Positions 9,641 to 22,613 of a stretch of 64,000 nt of DNA are shown piece after piece. The notes below the pieces were generated by a model. The model was given only the letters and a program-made list of their open reading frames with translations, was not told where the DNA came from and did not search any database. The first letter of the stretch is position 1. Each line of letters begins with the position of its first letter. The stretch comes from Liolophura sinensis. Taxonomy: Eukaryota > Mollusca > Polyplacophora > Chitonida > Chitonidae. The translations under genes were made by a program, and so were the position numbers. The stretch is from contig NC_088303.1 in assembly GCF_032854445.1 (NCBI RefSeq), positions 8,997,501 through 9,061,500 of the forward strand. Direction: 5' to 3'.

Positions 9641-10980
9641 TGTGACGACCTTTCAGGTTGGCGGGGTTGGGAGACGGTCTCGTCTCCGTGCTAAAAAAAA
9701 ACACGCCAGTGTACCGTGGACATTTACACCAGTGTACATGCATTTGACACGGGGCGTCTATAGAGTACTGACGCCTGGTTGGAGAGTCGCTCCTTGTACA
9801 TTTACATAAGGAGAACAGTGTCGAAATAATTCTGCTGCGTGGTTTGGGGATCCTTGACGTGTCATCAGACGTCTTCGTTGTAAGCTCGCACTATCTGTAG
9901 ACGTTCCTGATTGACGATACCATTTGCAAGCATACTACAGAGTACACACGTGTAGCCTCGAAGGTTGGTGACGACGTCCCCCCATTCTTTCCATCTGGGC
10001 GTGGTGCGCAGTTTATCTAGAAAGACACAAAAGTTTTTATAAAACACACCGTCATTCTATTGAGGTCAATTACATCACTTACGGTGGACTACCCATAGCC
10101 ATATAACACACGCGGTGTAGTTGAGAAATCACCAACGAACAGGCCGGGGATTCAACGTCGCATTTTCTTTTTTTTTATTGCATGTGAACTCCAACAGTGA
10201 TTTACTCACCGGAGTAAATGTCTCGTAGTGGTTACGATGGTGAATGAATCACCGTCATGGAAGTATTGGCAATGACCTATGTTCAGAACTTGGACTCTGG
10301 TAAACGCCTCTGTAAACACATGGGTGAAATGATCACCGTATGGCAAGGGGTGATGGTGGTAATGGCCGACACGAAATTGGCGATGGTGAGGCAAAAAAAG
10401 TACTTGCTCGTCTACGGACTTGTCCTGGACAGTCATGGAGGGCATGGACAGGTTGACTGCTATATGCTCCCTGTACATCTGGGCGAAGTGAGGGTTAGCT
10501 TTAATGATATGTGTCTCGTTCAATAACTGACGAAGTTGCTGCTGCACTTTCTTCCCATGCTAGTGGGGCCTTGTAGGCATGAAATTGACGAGCATGGCTC
10601 AAAGTTTGTTTACGGTCTCGCTGAGAGATGACATGCACACTTTCCTCTCGATAGGCTCTGCCGGCAGAGGTTTGGCAGGGGCGGATCGTTTCATAAAGGC
10701 AGTATCTTACTGAGCGTGGTCTGACGTTGCGTAGGCAGGTATTATAGCCGTCATAGTTTGCCACTTCACAACTCCCCTACACCTCAATTTATCCCACTCC
10801 CGCCAACATCGCGTCTTCACCCATTCGTCAGTTTTGGCGCGTTGGAGATGCTCAACCCGACTGTATAAGCTGACATTTCGCACATCGCTCATTGGAGGGC
10901 GTGACTCAGAGGTGAACGAAATCCGAACGAGAAAAATCCAATCCACCCATAGACCCGTCTTGGCGCGACACAGTTCAATA
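9641..10980. other. Unassigned part of the Polinton block
   Basis: Minus-strand frames at 9,865-10,047 (60 residues), 10,206-10,547 (113 residues) and 10,501-10,764 (87 residues) are open, but I cannot match them. The long frame at 10,206-10,547 is mirrored by an open plus frame, so base bias may explain it. The integrase N-terminus or other small Polinton genes would be expected here. Confidence 0.3.
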
Positions 10981-10998
10981 CTAAACTCTACAAGCCGA

Positions 10999-11050
10999 CC
11001 ATACTATACTATGCTATACTATACCATATCATACTATACTATACTATACA
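10999..11050. repeat. ATACT-type microsatellite at the composition boundary
   Basis: Repeats of TATACTATACTATGCTATAC type lie exactly where CpG-rich element DNA gives way to AT-rich DNA. Confidence 0.8.
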
Positions 11051-11070
11051 CAGCGCAGACTCAACGACAC

Positions 11071-11215
11071 TTCAACCTGCAAATGGTCGTGGGTTTCCCC
11101 CGGGCTCTGCCCCGTTTCTTCCCATCATAATGTTGGCCAATGTGGTATAAGTGAAATATTCCTGAGTACTGCGTACAACGCATCGTTTATTTATTAAATA
11201 AATGAATAAATAAAT
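11071..11215 (+). repeat. Family-A SINE, 5'-truncated
   Basis: Begins in the central region (CAACCTGCAAATGGTCGTGG) and continues to the AAATAAATGAATAAATAAATC tail. The tRNA-like head is missing. Confidence 0.8.
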
Positions 11216-13119
11216 CAACGTCATCTCCTCCCTTCCCTCTTCCCCCAAATGGACACATTCGGCCCATTTTATACTACTCGCATGGACTTAGTTTGAGGGA
11301 AACCCTATTCTCTGTCCAGTAGATATAACTACATGGACCCCAACAATTCACGCAGACACCATGACTATATTTTACATACAGTTCCATAAAGTAAAATTGT
11401 GATATATTTATTTCAAAGATGAAGCGGGGTGTCATTTCCAGAGTATTGCCGATACGGTAAGATATGTTACACAATGCAATGTGGGGGCCATGTGCTTGGT
11501 TGTCTTCTTACGGCAATCGAGAAGTAAAGAAAATAGTCATTATATACAGTTGAGTCTCAGTCTGTTTTGTATACATAGGCCACATGCTGGAGCCATGCAG
11601 CACATGCATCACATGCTTGATAGTTATATCCACTAATTAGTGAAGACCAGCGCGCCTCAGTACACTTCTCTGACTTTTACAAACTTAACGATGATATCAA
11701 AAGAAATTACGACGCTCCAAACTTCCTATTAGTGCGCACACCGTTTCAAATTAAATTTTTGTACAACACTATATAGTTATTATTACACTATAGTAAACCA
11801 TGTGGAAAAAAGTGCAAGAAATCACTGCAATCTATTATCGATATGGTACTTAAAACCCACCACTGAATTTCAAGCTCTACAACAGTGAATGTATGCTATA
11901 TATGACAAACTCACTAAACACGCGTAACACGTAACACGCACATGTATTCATACAAACAATGTTTGTAATGCATAGTGCCATTTTTAACTTGATATGAATC
12001 TCGTGACACCAAAAGTAGGTCCACATGCAGAGAGTTGATCAGTGTCTATACAGCTCTTTATCAAGCAAAATGGAGGACTCACAACGACATCAATTGATTT
12101 TGACACAGCATATTTCACCTTAAAGGGCATAAAATGTCACAAGACCTTTAATATTCCATTACACCGAAGGACTGTCTTTCAGCAAAATATATTTTTGGAA
12201 AATATATGTGTTTCTCACATTTGAGCCATTTTAGCTTGATTGAAATAGCAGAGTACGCTTATGAAAACTTGATCCACCTGCTTGGCGGTCCCGAGTATGA
12301 CTTTCACTGCTGGGCTCAAAGAAAGGCATTAAACTTTCTATATGTTCTTTAATGCATCGTGACCTTTAAACAGAGGAAGATCTTAACGTACACTTTGTCT
12401 CAAACGTTAACTGTTTTATATTTTGAAAGACAGGTAAAAATCTGGTCTTGTGTCTTCGCGTGATGCATTTACTTCCGCGGTGCCAGCACTTTGGCGGCAT
12501 GGATATGCCCTGCCACAAGAAAACACAGTAGGCCTATATGTACACACACCTAATGACTCCTCATCGTCATTTGACTGAAAAATTGTTCAGTAAGAAGTTA
12601 AAGTCCAAGTATACATATGTACATCCTCTCTATAGTGCTTCTCCTCACAAGTACTTAACTGATTGAATTTCATCACTAATTGTCTCGGTATTTAATAAAG
12701 CTGATCATCGCTACATTAACTTCAAAGGCTACGCCTTCAGTTCCACTGCATACACGTAACACGTTACACGTTCATGCTTGAATTTCTCATTAATAAAATC
12801 TGTGTAAAACTCGAAGAAACCTCAACATTTATCATCATCTAGAACAAATTGTTTCTTGTCAAGTCCACTTTACGACAAGATGGATAGTTTCAATTATACA
12901 TTGTAAATTAAAAAGTGTACTGCATATGGCGTGCACATATCTCGTCGTGTAGTATTAGATCATATGTGCAGTTGTGTAAAGATTCCAAACAACGTCACAA
13001 AACCTTATTACTACAAAAAAAAAACAAAAAAAACTGGTGTGTAAAGTTTACAATGACTATAATTCTCATGTAAGTAAATGTGCTTGGACGAGTCTAATCT
13101 CGCTGAACTCGGGGCTAGG
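11216..13119. other. AT-rich intergenic DNA
   Basis: Only short, unsupported open frames are present. No exon, RNA gene or mobile element could be recognised. Confidence 0.5.
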
Positions 13120-13690
13120 GGTCGTATATAGGCCTATGGACAGTTGAAATCAAAGCGCAACTCAGATAGGCCTAGGCCTACATGTTTTCATCATCGACAA
13201 CTTATATACTAACATGTATAGTACACGATTTGAATGAGAATTTCATTCATTCGCCTAGAACATTCCATGATTCTTTCCATCATCGGGATTCCGTCCTGTT
13301 TTTGTACTTGATATACCGAAACTTTCTTATGCAGTTCTAAATTTCTTGTTATAGGCCAGTGATATCTAATTGATTGCATTCAACATCAGTGCATTTTTTC
13401 AAAGCTAATTCTTAAGCCATCCTGGAGGGCGTGTGCTTTGCTACTATTCGAACGTTTACATGAAAAGTTAAATTTACACCCTAACTTTCACCGATTACGC
13501 CTGACTATTTGCCAGTAATCACACGCCTGTCGCTGCTTTGATTTTACTCTCTCATCTGCAGGTTACCGAAGTCTGTAGTTATATTTGCTTGTTTGTGTTA
13601 AACATTGTTTTGGAAATGGCGATGCTATTATTGATCCGAAATTACACCCATTTTGATTGCAAGAGGGCTGGTAAGCCTATACGAACATCT
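13120..13690. repeat. Right copy of a diverged dispersed repeat
   Basis: Partner of 690-1,000 in the same orientation, with matching blocks in the same order. Extra sequence between the blocks makes it longer. An 85-residue open frame at 13,538-13,795 overlaps it and is not supported as a gene. Confidence 0.5.
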
Positions 13691-16600
13691 CTCCTGACAC
13701 ATGAATTCCGTAATATGGCCGCGGGGAAGCTAGAGCAACGTCTCCTTAGTAACGCCTTGTGCGAAGAAAAAATTGCCCGTCCCCCAATGTTATAGCATAG
13801 GAGAGTATCTGGTTTGAGCCCATGTCAACAATAGTGCATTTGTATTCCAACTTTCAGGTTTATGGGTCAGAAGAAAATGACTCATTATCTTAAAACGCTC
13901 AAATTTAATTCCTGCGAAGATAACGAAGTTTTGCATTCAATTTACACGAAATTTATTCCTTTAAACCGATTCACACTACGCCAAATGTATGTAAAAATAT
14001 ATCGATAAAGTGTCCAACAAAAAGTCTAAAATGCTTGCTGTATTAATTTTGTGGTGTTGCATGATGTCACAGTTTAAAGTAAGCAAACTACAGCGCACAT
14101 TGAGGAAAGCTATGTTATCAATTGGGGGCCTACTTCTATAGCCTGAAGACGCCACTATTTCAACTGACTTCCGCCAGCCACTACATTACTGCCTTTTGCC
14201 ATGTCAGTATGGGGTACAAGTGACGCGACATTCGTGTACGACATACATATGGTGTCCTAACATGGCGCATGGGCCTATTCCCTGGCCTCATAAGAGTTCT
14301 ATAGACTAAGAATTAACAGGCCTATGTCACCAAGCATGTCCGAACAAAATGGGTGTAGCCTTTTCTGTCTGTATCCATCAGTCTTTCAAGATATCTAACG
14401 ATATGCCGCTATATTTTCCTTGTTTTTTCTTTTAATATATACAGGTAGGATTAACTAGGCCTTAATTGGCATAGGCCTGTAGGCAGGCTAATTGAAATCG
14501 ACATTGTTCGATCCGTTCTCTTCTCTGGTACAAATCATACAGATCACATCTTTCTATTTGGCCCATATTTGTTACCCTCTGGGTGTGGGGCAATGTAGTT
14601 GATGGAAGAGCTATAAGAGTATGAATTTCAGGTTTGGCCTCTATACTGCATACGATAGCGTGAAGTACATGTGCCGATGGTAAAAATGTGATACCGATAG
14701 GCCTACATCGGGATTAATTATCAGAAGAAGTGAAGATTTAAAGAAATGGCACAAATCTACTCCACAAACTGACTGAAATTGCCATAGTTATAACTATTTG
14801 CCTACATTCCTCGCAAATGCGTAAAATGGTTGATCAAGTGTCAAAAGAGCGTGCGTGGAAGACAATATCTGCATCAAGGGGGGGATAATACATGCTGACC
14901 GGAAGTGGCTATACTTTGTAGCGGGAGATGTCGAGAGCGTGACGAGTGTAGCGGATAGTTATGGAAAGATTTCTGTAGATATTTATGTTGGTACAGTGAA
15001 AAAACAAGTTACAAACAGTGCATTTTATAGGTGAGGATGGTCTGCGTATTGTATTTATTACACGATGGCTGCATGCACTTTGGCGACTAAGGTTTAATGG
15101 AGGGAAATCGCGAATGTTTTAAATGATGAGATAACATATGATTCTGATAGCAACAACAACAACCATGGTGGAAGGCTGGGTCCATGTGTGCGTTGGTTGT
15201 AACTTGATTTCAGGCAATCTGTTTCTGGATGTAGAAGTCTTTACAGGGCTGACAGGAGGCTCATTGTAATCGGACCAAAAATGACGGGAGTACCTTTCAA
15301 CGTGATTGTTGCCTGATCTAGAAAATTTACCATCGACCTCTAACCCTTACATTTCCCCCTGTAGCTTTGCAGTAAAAATATAACAGCTGGTAGAATGTAA
15401 GCATAAGTAAATATTTGGTACTTCAAGCATCCAGGCAGCACCTGGTTTTCCTCGCACCAGGCCTAGTAACTGGTGTAAATACTCTGCATAGATCTATAAC
15501 GACTTGCTATATTGGACTGGTGGGGATGGGATTAAGCGGCAAACGCTCGTTCTAGGTACGCATGGGTCGCCATCCATCTAATCATGAGGAACAGTCACCC
15601 GTTTGCCATGAGCTAAGGCTGAGACTCAAATATTTTAAGTTCACAGGGAAAAAGCCTTTAAAATGTGAACTGCAAGACGTGTTTAAGCAGATTTACCTGG
15701 TACTTAATTACGGTCAGCATTTTGTACGACGAGCTGCCCGTACTCATAGCAATTTATGTAGCATTTCGGGTATGAAACGTGCTTCCACACTAAAGACTTA
15801 CACGTAACCACGCACGCTGAAAGTCAGCTAAAATGGTCAGTTGATCACCTGTGATAATGTCGAAAAGTAAGGGGACAGTGTCACAGTCTGTCACAGAAAA
15901 AAAATTTTTTTCATGGGACTTTCATGGCGATGTTACATATAAAATGAGTGAGGACAAATGATTGACTAGACTCCAGTGCAAAGCATGTTCGGAACATATT
16001 TCCAACGTTCGCAGCGAGGCAAATATTTTGAGGCATCAGTGGACAGCCACTGCTCTCCCTCATAAACTATGTGAACGGTGTGCCTTATGTCCACAAATCC
16101 AATGTGACGACATGTCAAGTCCAGGTCTTTGCATGAAAATTCTGTTCAGGTGCGCAACGAGAGAGATTGGCAACTACAACAACATCCTCTATTTTGGAAA
16201 ATACGAAACTGTAATAGAGGATGGCCGAAAGTAACAATGTTCCAATTCTTTTTGTTGTTGTTGTCAGTGTTGTTTGAAGTTCGAAGAGCGGTCTTTGACA
16301 GCATGTCTTTACGATTTTGGGTATGTCTAGATATTAGGAAAGAGTGTACATTTTTTTCAAGAACTGGCCATTGTAACCTATTGCTAAGTTATATGAAGAC
16401 ATAAAACAAGAAAAACATTTTTTACTGGAAAGGCAAGGAAAGGACTTTTGCAGAACAATATTCCATTAGATCTAACTAGACAATAACATATATTGAATGA
16501 ACGGGTGGTAACCCATTTTTATAATTTATTAATTCCAACCCAGACTGAGGCTGGTATAGAGGATATAGTCTGAAATTGCGAGAAGGCTAGGTTTGGGGAA

Positions 16601-16920
16601 AACTTCGCTGAGCGACGGGTGGCTCAAAACAGGATCTGAGCATGCTCCATGATGCCTTGTTGTGTCAGTTTGTCATGGTATTTTTATTAAGAAATATAAA
16701 CTTTGGCTAACCATATTGTTGCTTATACTTTCATCGGGACATCCCCACATTTGGATTGAAATTGACCTTTGTACCCCAAACAAAGATCTTAATTTTGGCC
16801 GTAGTTGACCTTCCAGGGACTGTTCCACTGTGCCATTTAAATACCATACTGAAACTTTCATATGCTTCAATCTCTCATTTGGATTGAATCGAATACAAAA
16901 CACCACTCATAGGTGCTCTA
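13691..16920. other. AT-rich intergenic DNA
   Basis: Scattered frames of 80-90 codons (for example 15,562-15,807 and 15,962-16,234) show no family resemblance. Nothing else was recognised. Confidence 0.45.
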
Positions 16921-16972
16921 ACAACTTAATTCTAAATTTTCTTGTAGTTCACAACCGTCTTGACCCAAGCAA

Positions 16973-17100
16973 AGACACCATCGTGGAAAGCGTTCAGAAT
17001 GTAGACAGCAGCTTGATCAAGGTCAACTCTTAACACCATCGTGGAAAGCGTTCTGAATGTGGACAGCAGCTTGATCAAGGTCAACTCTTAACATCATCGT
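16973..17100. repeat. 58-bp tandem duplication, just over two copies
   Basis: TCGTGGAAAGCGTTC recurs at 16,981 and 17,039, and TCGTGG again at 17,097, giving a 58-bp period. Copies differ at a few bases. Confidence 0.9.
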
Positions 17101-17186
17101 GGATTATTAGCATTGTTTTGTGGACTTTTTCAGGTGAGACCGAAGATCTACTTCTGTTACATACTACTATTTATACACTATGTATT

Positions 17187-17388
17187 TGATTGGTGTTTTA
17201 TGTCGTACTCAAGAATATTTTACTTATAAGACAGCAGCCAGCGTTATGGTGAAAGGAACGTGGGCAGAGCGCAGGGGAAACTGATGACCCTCCGCAGGTT
17301 GCTGGCAGACCTTCCCATGTACATCTGGAGAGGACCGTGAACTCACAGCAACTGCATTGGCGAGAGGCTGCTGTGTCATTGTGATCAT
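17187..17388 (-). repeat. Family-A SINE
   Basis: The minus-strand copy runs from the tail (GATTGGTGTTTTATGTCGTA on the plus strand) to the head (GGCGAGAGGCTGCTGTGTCA). The B-box area is partly deleted. Confidence 0.8.
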
Positions 17389-20080
17389 TAGCATCATTTA
17401 CATGTCGTTCGACCAGTCTTACTGGAATAAGTGTTCAGTTTTCTGTACATTGTTGATAAGCATTTAGGATGGACGTGTATGGATGATTTGTCAAGGCATT
17501 TGTGGTCACTGTACATATCTTTCAGGGTCTAAGGTGGCTGATAGTGTCCACTTTGCACATGATCTTAGCAACCAGGGCCATATTTAGAGTCACTTTCAGA
17601 CCCCTAGCTTAAAACAAAAAGGGGCAGGGTGGCATTTTTCCAAAAGGGGTACTTTTTAGCATGAATAACAGCTTTAAAAGGCACTATTTTCTGCTAGCGT
17701 CATAATAATAAATGTGATTTAAAAAATTTTGTAAGGATAGATAGCAGTGAAAGAAAGCCTATTCAGCACTCAGCTATGCATTTGTATACTGTAATCCTTC
17801 TAATTTTTAGGACATACTAATTGGTAGTGCTTAAAGCAGAGAATTGCACTGCTCAGTTTTGGGGAAAAATAAAGACCTATATATGTTGTTCATGGATGAA
17901 CTAATCTTGTGGGGAAAAATGTTTATCTCTGTTACAGTTATAGTGTATATTGGTTAAAAAGAGCAGACAAGTTGTCTGAAAAAAAAATAGAAGAATTGCA
18001 ATATATCAAAGTCTGCATTCATAGCAAATGTTTCCTGCTTTCGGGGACTAGCCTAAATGAACAAAAAAATAATTTATAAAACTACCGATCATTACAGGGG
18101 CCTTATTTAGAGCCTTGGAAAAATAACTGATAAAAACAGCTTTTCGTGGGAATTTAAATTAAAAGCATTACAAATGCTAGTTGTAGTTTGTGACTAAATA
18201 AGATAACTTTGGCTTGAAATTGTTGATAAAATATTACGCTTGCTTACTATTACATGTATGTCTGTGTATGCATACTCCACACAAACTTGAAAATTTGTTA
18301 TAAAAATAAAGATAACTCTGTTATTATTCAGGAGGGGACGTTTACCTTTTTGCCCGATCCATAGGAGTAATATTTCCTGTATCATAAGCTGCATATTCCA
18401 GTATTATGTTTGTATCAGATCTGATGTGAAAACAACAATAATGTATAAGTTTGAGTGTTTTCGCAACAAAAATGTGAATCAGAGCAAACAAAACTGACAC
18501 TGGGTGCAATGGGTCTTTCAGTTGTAAAAGATCTGAGCTTAAATAATTCAACAAATCAAAAATACCCTGACTTTCCTAATCTTAATGGATTGTAGAAATC
18601 TGCAGCCTGTTCTAGTTTTACATTTAAACAAACAATGAGCATGCGAGTGTTTTATTATCTGACTTATGACTATGCTGACCACAGGAAAAAATGAAAGTAA
18701 TGAAAACTGAGGCAGTGAGGGATGTGCATTTCTAGTGGTTTTATCCATTGGTGCAATTGAGGCAATTGTCTAATGAGCATCGCCTTTCCAGTTATATCTA
18801 TCAAACAAAAATGGTGGATACTTTGACACTTATCCACCAAGTGTGAATAGATTTGAAAATAAATTTATGGTGGTCTGGGAGAAGACAGAAAATTAGCTGT
18901 GATGGCTTACAGTAGGTATCCGTGAACTAGATACCTCAATGAGCTTGAAACACGTATGCAACCAGTAAACTGAGCCGGTGCTTGATTACAAATGGATATT
19001 ATGATGGCGGATTTTCAGTACCGCATACGGTTGACAACATGCAGATAGGACTACTGCTAGCAGCTGGTTAATAGAGTTCATCAGCCGTTCCCCTCAGGGG
19101 CAGGGTGGATATCGATGGCCCTCTAAAGGGGCAGAGCACATTTTGAGAGAGGCAGAGCACATTTTGAGAGAGGCAGCAGGGGCAGGATGCTGTGCCCCAC
19201 TGATTTATGCAAGGGACAGGGCTGCCTTTGGTTCTGGAAAACATTTGGGCTTCCAAGCTGTTGGCTGCCTAAACTAAACAAAATGTATCAAAACTAACAA
19301 GTAAATTAAACAAAATATAATGGTTTACGAATAAAAAGTTGAGTTTTCATGTAAATTTCTTTTATTCACAGACTTAAAAGCTCTTAGAAAGTACCAGTTT
19401 TGAGTTGCATGTTTAAAATTCTTTATGCACAGTCACAATGTCACCGTTAAAGTTTTGGATCAGAAGTTTTAATGTTTTTCTGGATATGGGCCGGGTGGTT
19501 TTAGCGAAACTTCAATCTTCATTCTCGTTCAGTTTTAAACTTTACCACATTTGGAACTGTTTGTTACAGGAATCCCACGAGCTATATTTGGTGTGTGGTA
19601 ATAAATTTTTGAGGATCGGATTTCCCTTAGGCCCTAAATTCCTCACCCAGATTCCATCCACCAGTTGTATATGTTTAGCATCATACACTATATTCACTGA
19701 GTGTTGTTTATTACATTACAAGTACCATGTATATCAGTACATTACTCAGATTGAACCTTTTCACCTATAAAACGGAATTGATATAATTTATGCATTTAAA
19801 GATTAATATAGGCCTAAGTTAAAAACAATACTGATGTAGCATGTCCTTGGTTAGCAAAATAAAGGTAGTAATTATGCGACAAATAAGGAACACACAATTA
19901 CTTAGAATCAGTATCCAGCCATCTGAGAACCAAGAGGAATTTGGAGCATTTAGCTCTTTATGCCCAGCTGGTTATCAACGCATCAATTTACTTCTCAGAC
20001 TCTCTTGCAATTTTTTTCTTGCTGTCAAAATCAGGATTATGTGGCCTAATATTATGAATTAGAAAAAGTGTTCAAACTTC
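17389..20080. other. AT-rich intergenic DNA
   Basis: A 20-bp word, AGAGGCAGAGCACATTTTGA, is repeated near 19,130-19,170. Open frames up to 110 codons (19,438-19,770) show no recognisable domain. Confidence 0.45.
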
Positions 20081-20085
20081 ATTTC

Positions 20086-20337
20086 GTGGCCTACGTGGCT
20101 CACTTGGTTAGCGCACTAGCGCAGCGTGATGACCCGGAGTCTCTCACCAGTGCTGTCCAGCTCATGCCGACTTCCTCTCTGGCCGTAAGTGGGAAGGTCT
20201 GTCAGCAACCTAGGGATGGTTGTTGGCTTTCTCCGGGCTCTCCCCGGTTTCTTCCCACCATAATGCTGGCCGCCGTCACATAAGTGAAATATTCTTGAGT
20301 ACGGCGTAAAACAACAATCAAATAAATAAATAAATCA
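20086..20337 (+). repeat. Family-A SINE, near full length
   Basis: The best plus-strand copy. It begins GTGGCTCACTTGGTTAGCGC (A-box-like tRNA head), passes through CCGGTTTCTTCCCACCATAA and ends in an AAATAAATAAATAAATC tail. Part of the B-box is deleted. Confidence 0.85.
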
Positions 20338-21219
20338 AACTTCCATTTCTTTGCAACAGTATCAGCTTCCAACATATCCACGTGTAGAACTTGAGTAGTT
20401 ATGTTTGACTGACCATAGGCAATTGCAGTGCAGGTATGATCTATTTTACATAGAGCTGAATGTAGGCGACTGGTTAAAAGAAACAGACTGTAGTAGCTTC
20501 CTAATTCTTGGAGCATTAACTCTGTGGCTAAGTGTACATGTATGTTGTACTGCAGTGTGGTGGTTATGAGATAGCTGCTGATGAAAGAATATCCCTATCA
20601 GGCAGCCTCATTAGATCCACCTAGAGAAAATCGTGATTGTGCCGACAGCAAGTTTTGGAGCTAATGCTTTCTGTGCGATTCTTTCACAACAAATAAAAAA
20701 ACAAAAATGGGTGTAAGGTTATTTATTGATGATCTCCATCTCTGTAAATTGATTAATATCCTATATATACTCCTGTTTACGGCCATTCCATCAAGGAGCG
20801 TATGTAGGACATTCATTTGTCAAGCTTGATAAGATCTTCTGAGAACAAAAAAGAAATTGTGATTATTGTAAATGTATGCATTCCCAAAACTTTAGATGAC
20901 GTGAGTCCTTATGAGATTTGGATTTATGAATTCCTGCCGAAAATTAAAGCTCTGCAAGGCTGTCTTTTTTTGGAAAATTCTGTGAAAGTTTGGACTTGAG
21001 TAATGATACTAAATTGTGTTGTTCAGGTATGGTACATTTGAACTTCACAGCCTAAATCCTCAATGAATTCGACTTGATCTACTAAATCTAGTATAACTTT
21101 GGATCCACTTTTAAAACAAAATTCATAAGATTTTGAAGAGTAAAATGTATTGTTCAGGTAGGACACATGAAATTTACAATAGTTCTAAAATAGGCTGTTC
21201 AGTTAGGATTTGATTTTTT
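20338..21219. other. AT-rich intergenic DNA
   Basis: Apart from dispersed repeat C at 20,617-20,690, nothing was recognised. Open frames are short. Confidence 0.4.
20617..20690. repeat. Dispersed repeat C, copy 1
   Basis: Shares CCACCTAGA, CGTGATTGT and TGTGCGATTCTTTCACAAC, in order and spacing, with 22,539-22,613. Confidence 0.6.
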
Positions 21220-21415
21220 TGATTTGATTGGTGTTTTAAGCCGTACTCAAGAATATTTCACTTATACGAGGTAGCCAGGTGTGGGGAAACCAGGCAAAGC
21301 CTGGGGGAAAATAATGACCATCTGCAGGTTGTGGCAGATCTTCCCACTTACAGCTGGAGAGGAAGCCAGCATGAGCTGGACTTGAACTCACAGCGACCAC
21401 ATTGGTGGTTCAGTT
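21220..21415 (-). repeat. Family-A SINE
   Basis: Minus-strand copy with tail, centre and B-box-like segment (plus-strand complement GAGCTGGACTTGAACTCACA at its right end). Confidence 0.85.
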
Positions 21416-21579
21416 AGGAGAACATTTATCTAACATGCCAAAACGTGCACTATGTCTGGTCGAATTCGTTGAGGATTTAGGGTATAAATTACCTGTATTC
21501 ACCAGATGAGATAACTTTCCTTTAAGACACTAAAACATGCTATAGTATTTCTGTTCTCAGGTTTGTTAGGGGTTTGGAT

Positions 21580-21835
21580 TACGTTAATTTGGGCACACCG
21601 TGTATTGTGATATGCGGCTTTAATTTTTGTAATTTGGGCACACTGTGTATTGTGATATGCGGTTTTAATTTATGAAATTTGGGCACACCATGTATTGTGA
21701 TATGTGGCTTTAATTTTTGTAATTTGGGCACACTGTGTATTGTGATATGCGGTTTTAATTTGTGTAATTTGGGCACAACCAAGTGTTGTGATGTGTGGCT
21801 TTAATTTTTGTACTTTGGTCACACTGTGTATTGTG
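21580..21835. repeat. 45-bp minisatellite
   Basis: TTTGGGCACAC recurs at 45-bp intervals (GGGCA at 21,591, 21,636, 21,681, 21,726 and 21,771), about 5.5 copies. 45 is divisible by 3, so long frames stay open on the minus strand without being genes. Confidence 0.9.
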
Positions 21836-22065
21836 AGTGAGTGCTTAGAATTTAACGTCGTACTTAACAATTTTTCAGTCATATGATGACCAAGGAGTCC
21901 TTTGAGTGCATGTAAGGTACCTCCTTGCTGCAGGACGGATTTCCACCACTCTTTTATCTAGTGCTGCTTCACTGAGGTCTTAGGTGTGACCCCCGACCCA
22001 GAATTGACCCTGGATCTACCTGGTCCACCAACTGAGCCATCAGGGCTGGTCACCCTGTGTTGTGA
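21832..22065 (-). repeat. tRNA-derived SINE, family B
   Basis: Read on the minus strand, the head GCCCTGATGGCTCAGTTGGT and a B-box-like GGGTCAATTCTGGGTCGGGG are tRNA-like. The body is TGAAGCAGCACTAGATAAAA, and the 3' end is CATATGACTGAAAAATTGTT followed by a TCACTCAC-type tail. The same family recurs at 29,675-30,003 and 62,840-63,240. Confidence 0.8.
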
Positions 22066-22154
22066 TATATGCACCTTTGATTCATGTAGTTTGGGCACAT
22101 GCTAGACTTAAAGGCAAATTTTTACTCATTTCAGTCTCTTCCTGGATGTTCTGA

Positions 22155-22270
22155 GTTTATTTATTTATTTGATTCGTGTTTTTACACCATACTGAATAAT
22201 ATTTCACTTGTACAACGGTGGCCAGCATTATGGTGGGAGGAAACCGGGCAGAGCCCGGAGGAAACCCACC
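22155..22270 (-). repeat. Family-A SINE, truncated
   Basis: Only the tail and central part (CCAGCATTATGGTGGGAGGA) remain; the tRNA head is absent. Confidence 0.8.
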
Positions 22271-22538
22271 ACATCTGAATTGATCACGTTATTAACTCTC
22301 CAGTATTGGGAGTTGAATGAATATTTTTGTTTTTTATGTTCATTGGAATGGGAAGTATTGAGACATTTACTTTGAGTGCTCTGTGTTTTTGGTACACCCT
22401 TTACAGTCCTGGAAAAGGCATAATCCAAAGCACTGTTAGAGCAAGTGTATGTGGACATTATGTGGAGGGTAAAGTTTGTTTGGTGGCTGTGTGTTTGGCC
22501 TGATGATACATACGCATGGGCTGTCAGGCTCACATGAA

Positions 22539-22613
22539 CCCACCTAGATTAAACCGTGATTGTACAGGCAGAGTGTTTGGCAGTAAAATCATCCTGTGCG
22601 ATTCTTTCACAAC
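22539..22613. repeat. Dispersed repeat C, copy 2
   Basis: Same direction as the copy at 20,617-20,690. Confidence 0.6.

Larger units (their letters stand above)
2196..10980. mobile_element. Decayed Polinton/Maverick (adintovirus-like) element
   Basis: The set polymerase B, adenain-like protease, capsid-like protein, small virion protein, packaging ATPase and chromodomain integrase is diagnostic of Polintons and related adintoviruses. The polymerase is on the plus strand and the rest on the minus strand, converging near 4.6 kb. CpG-rich composition changes to AT-rich near 11 kb, which I take as the right limit. I did not identify the long terminal inverted repeats or a 6-bp target duplication, so the exact ends are uncertain. 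Confidence 0.75.

Noticed and set aside
20086-20160. Possible tRNA gene
   Set aside because: The tRNA-like A- and B-box words belong to a SINE head; no cloverleaf with intact stems is evident and the SINE body follows.
21579-21882. Minus-strand repetitive proteins
   Set aside because: They are generated by a 45-bp minisatellite and an adjoining SINE.
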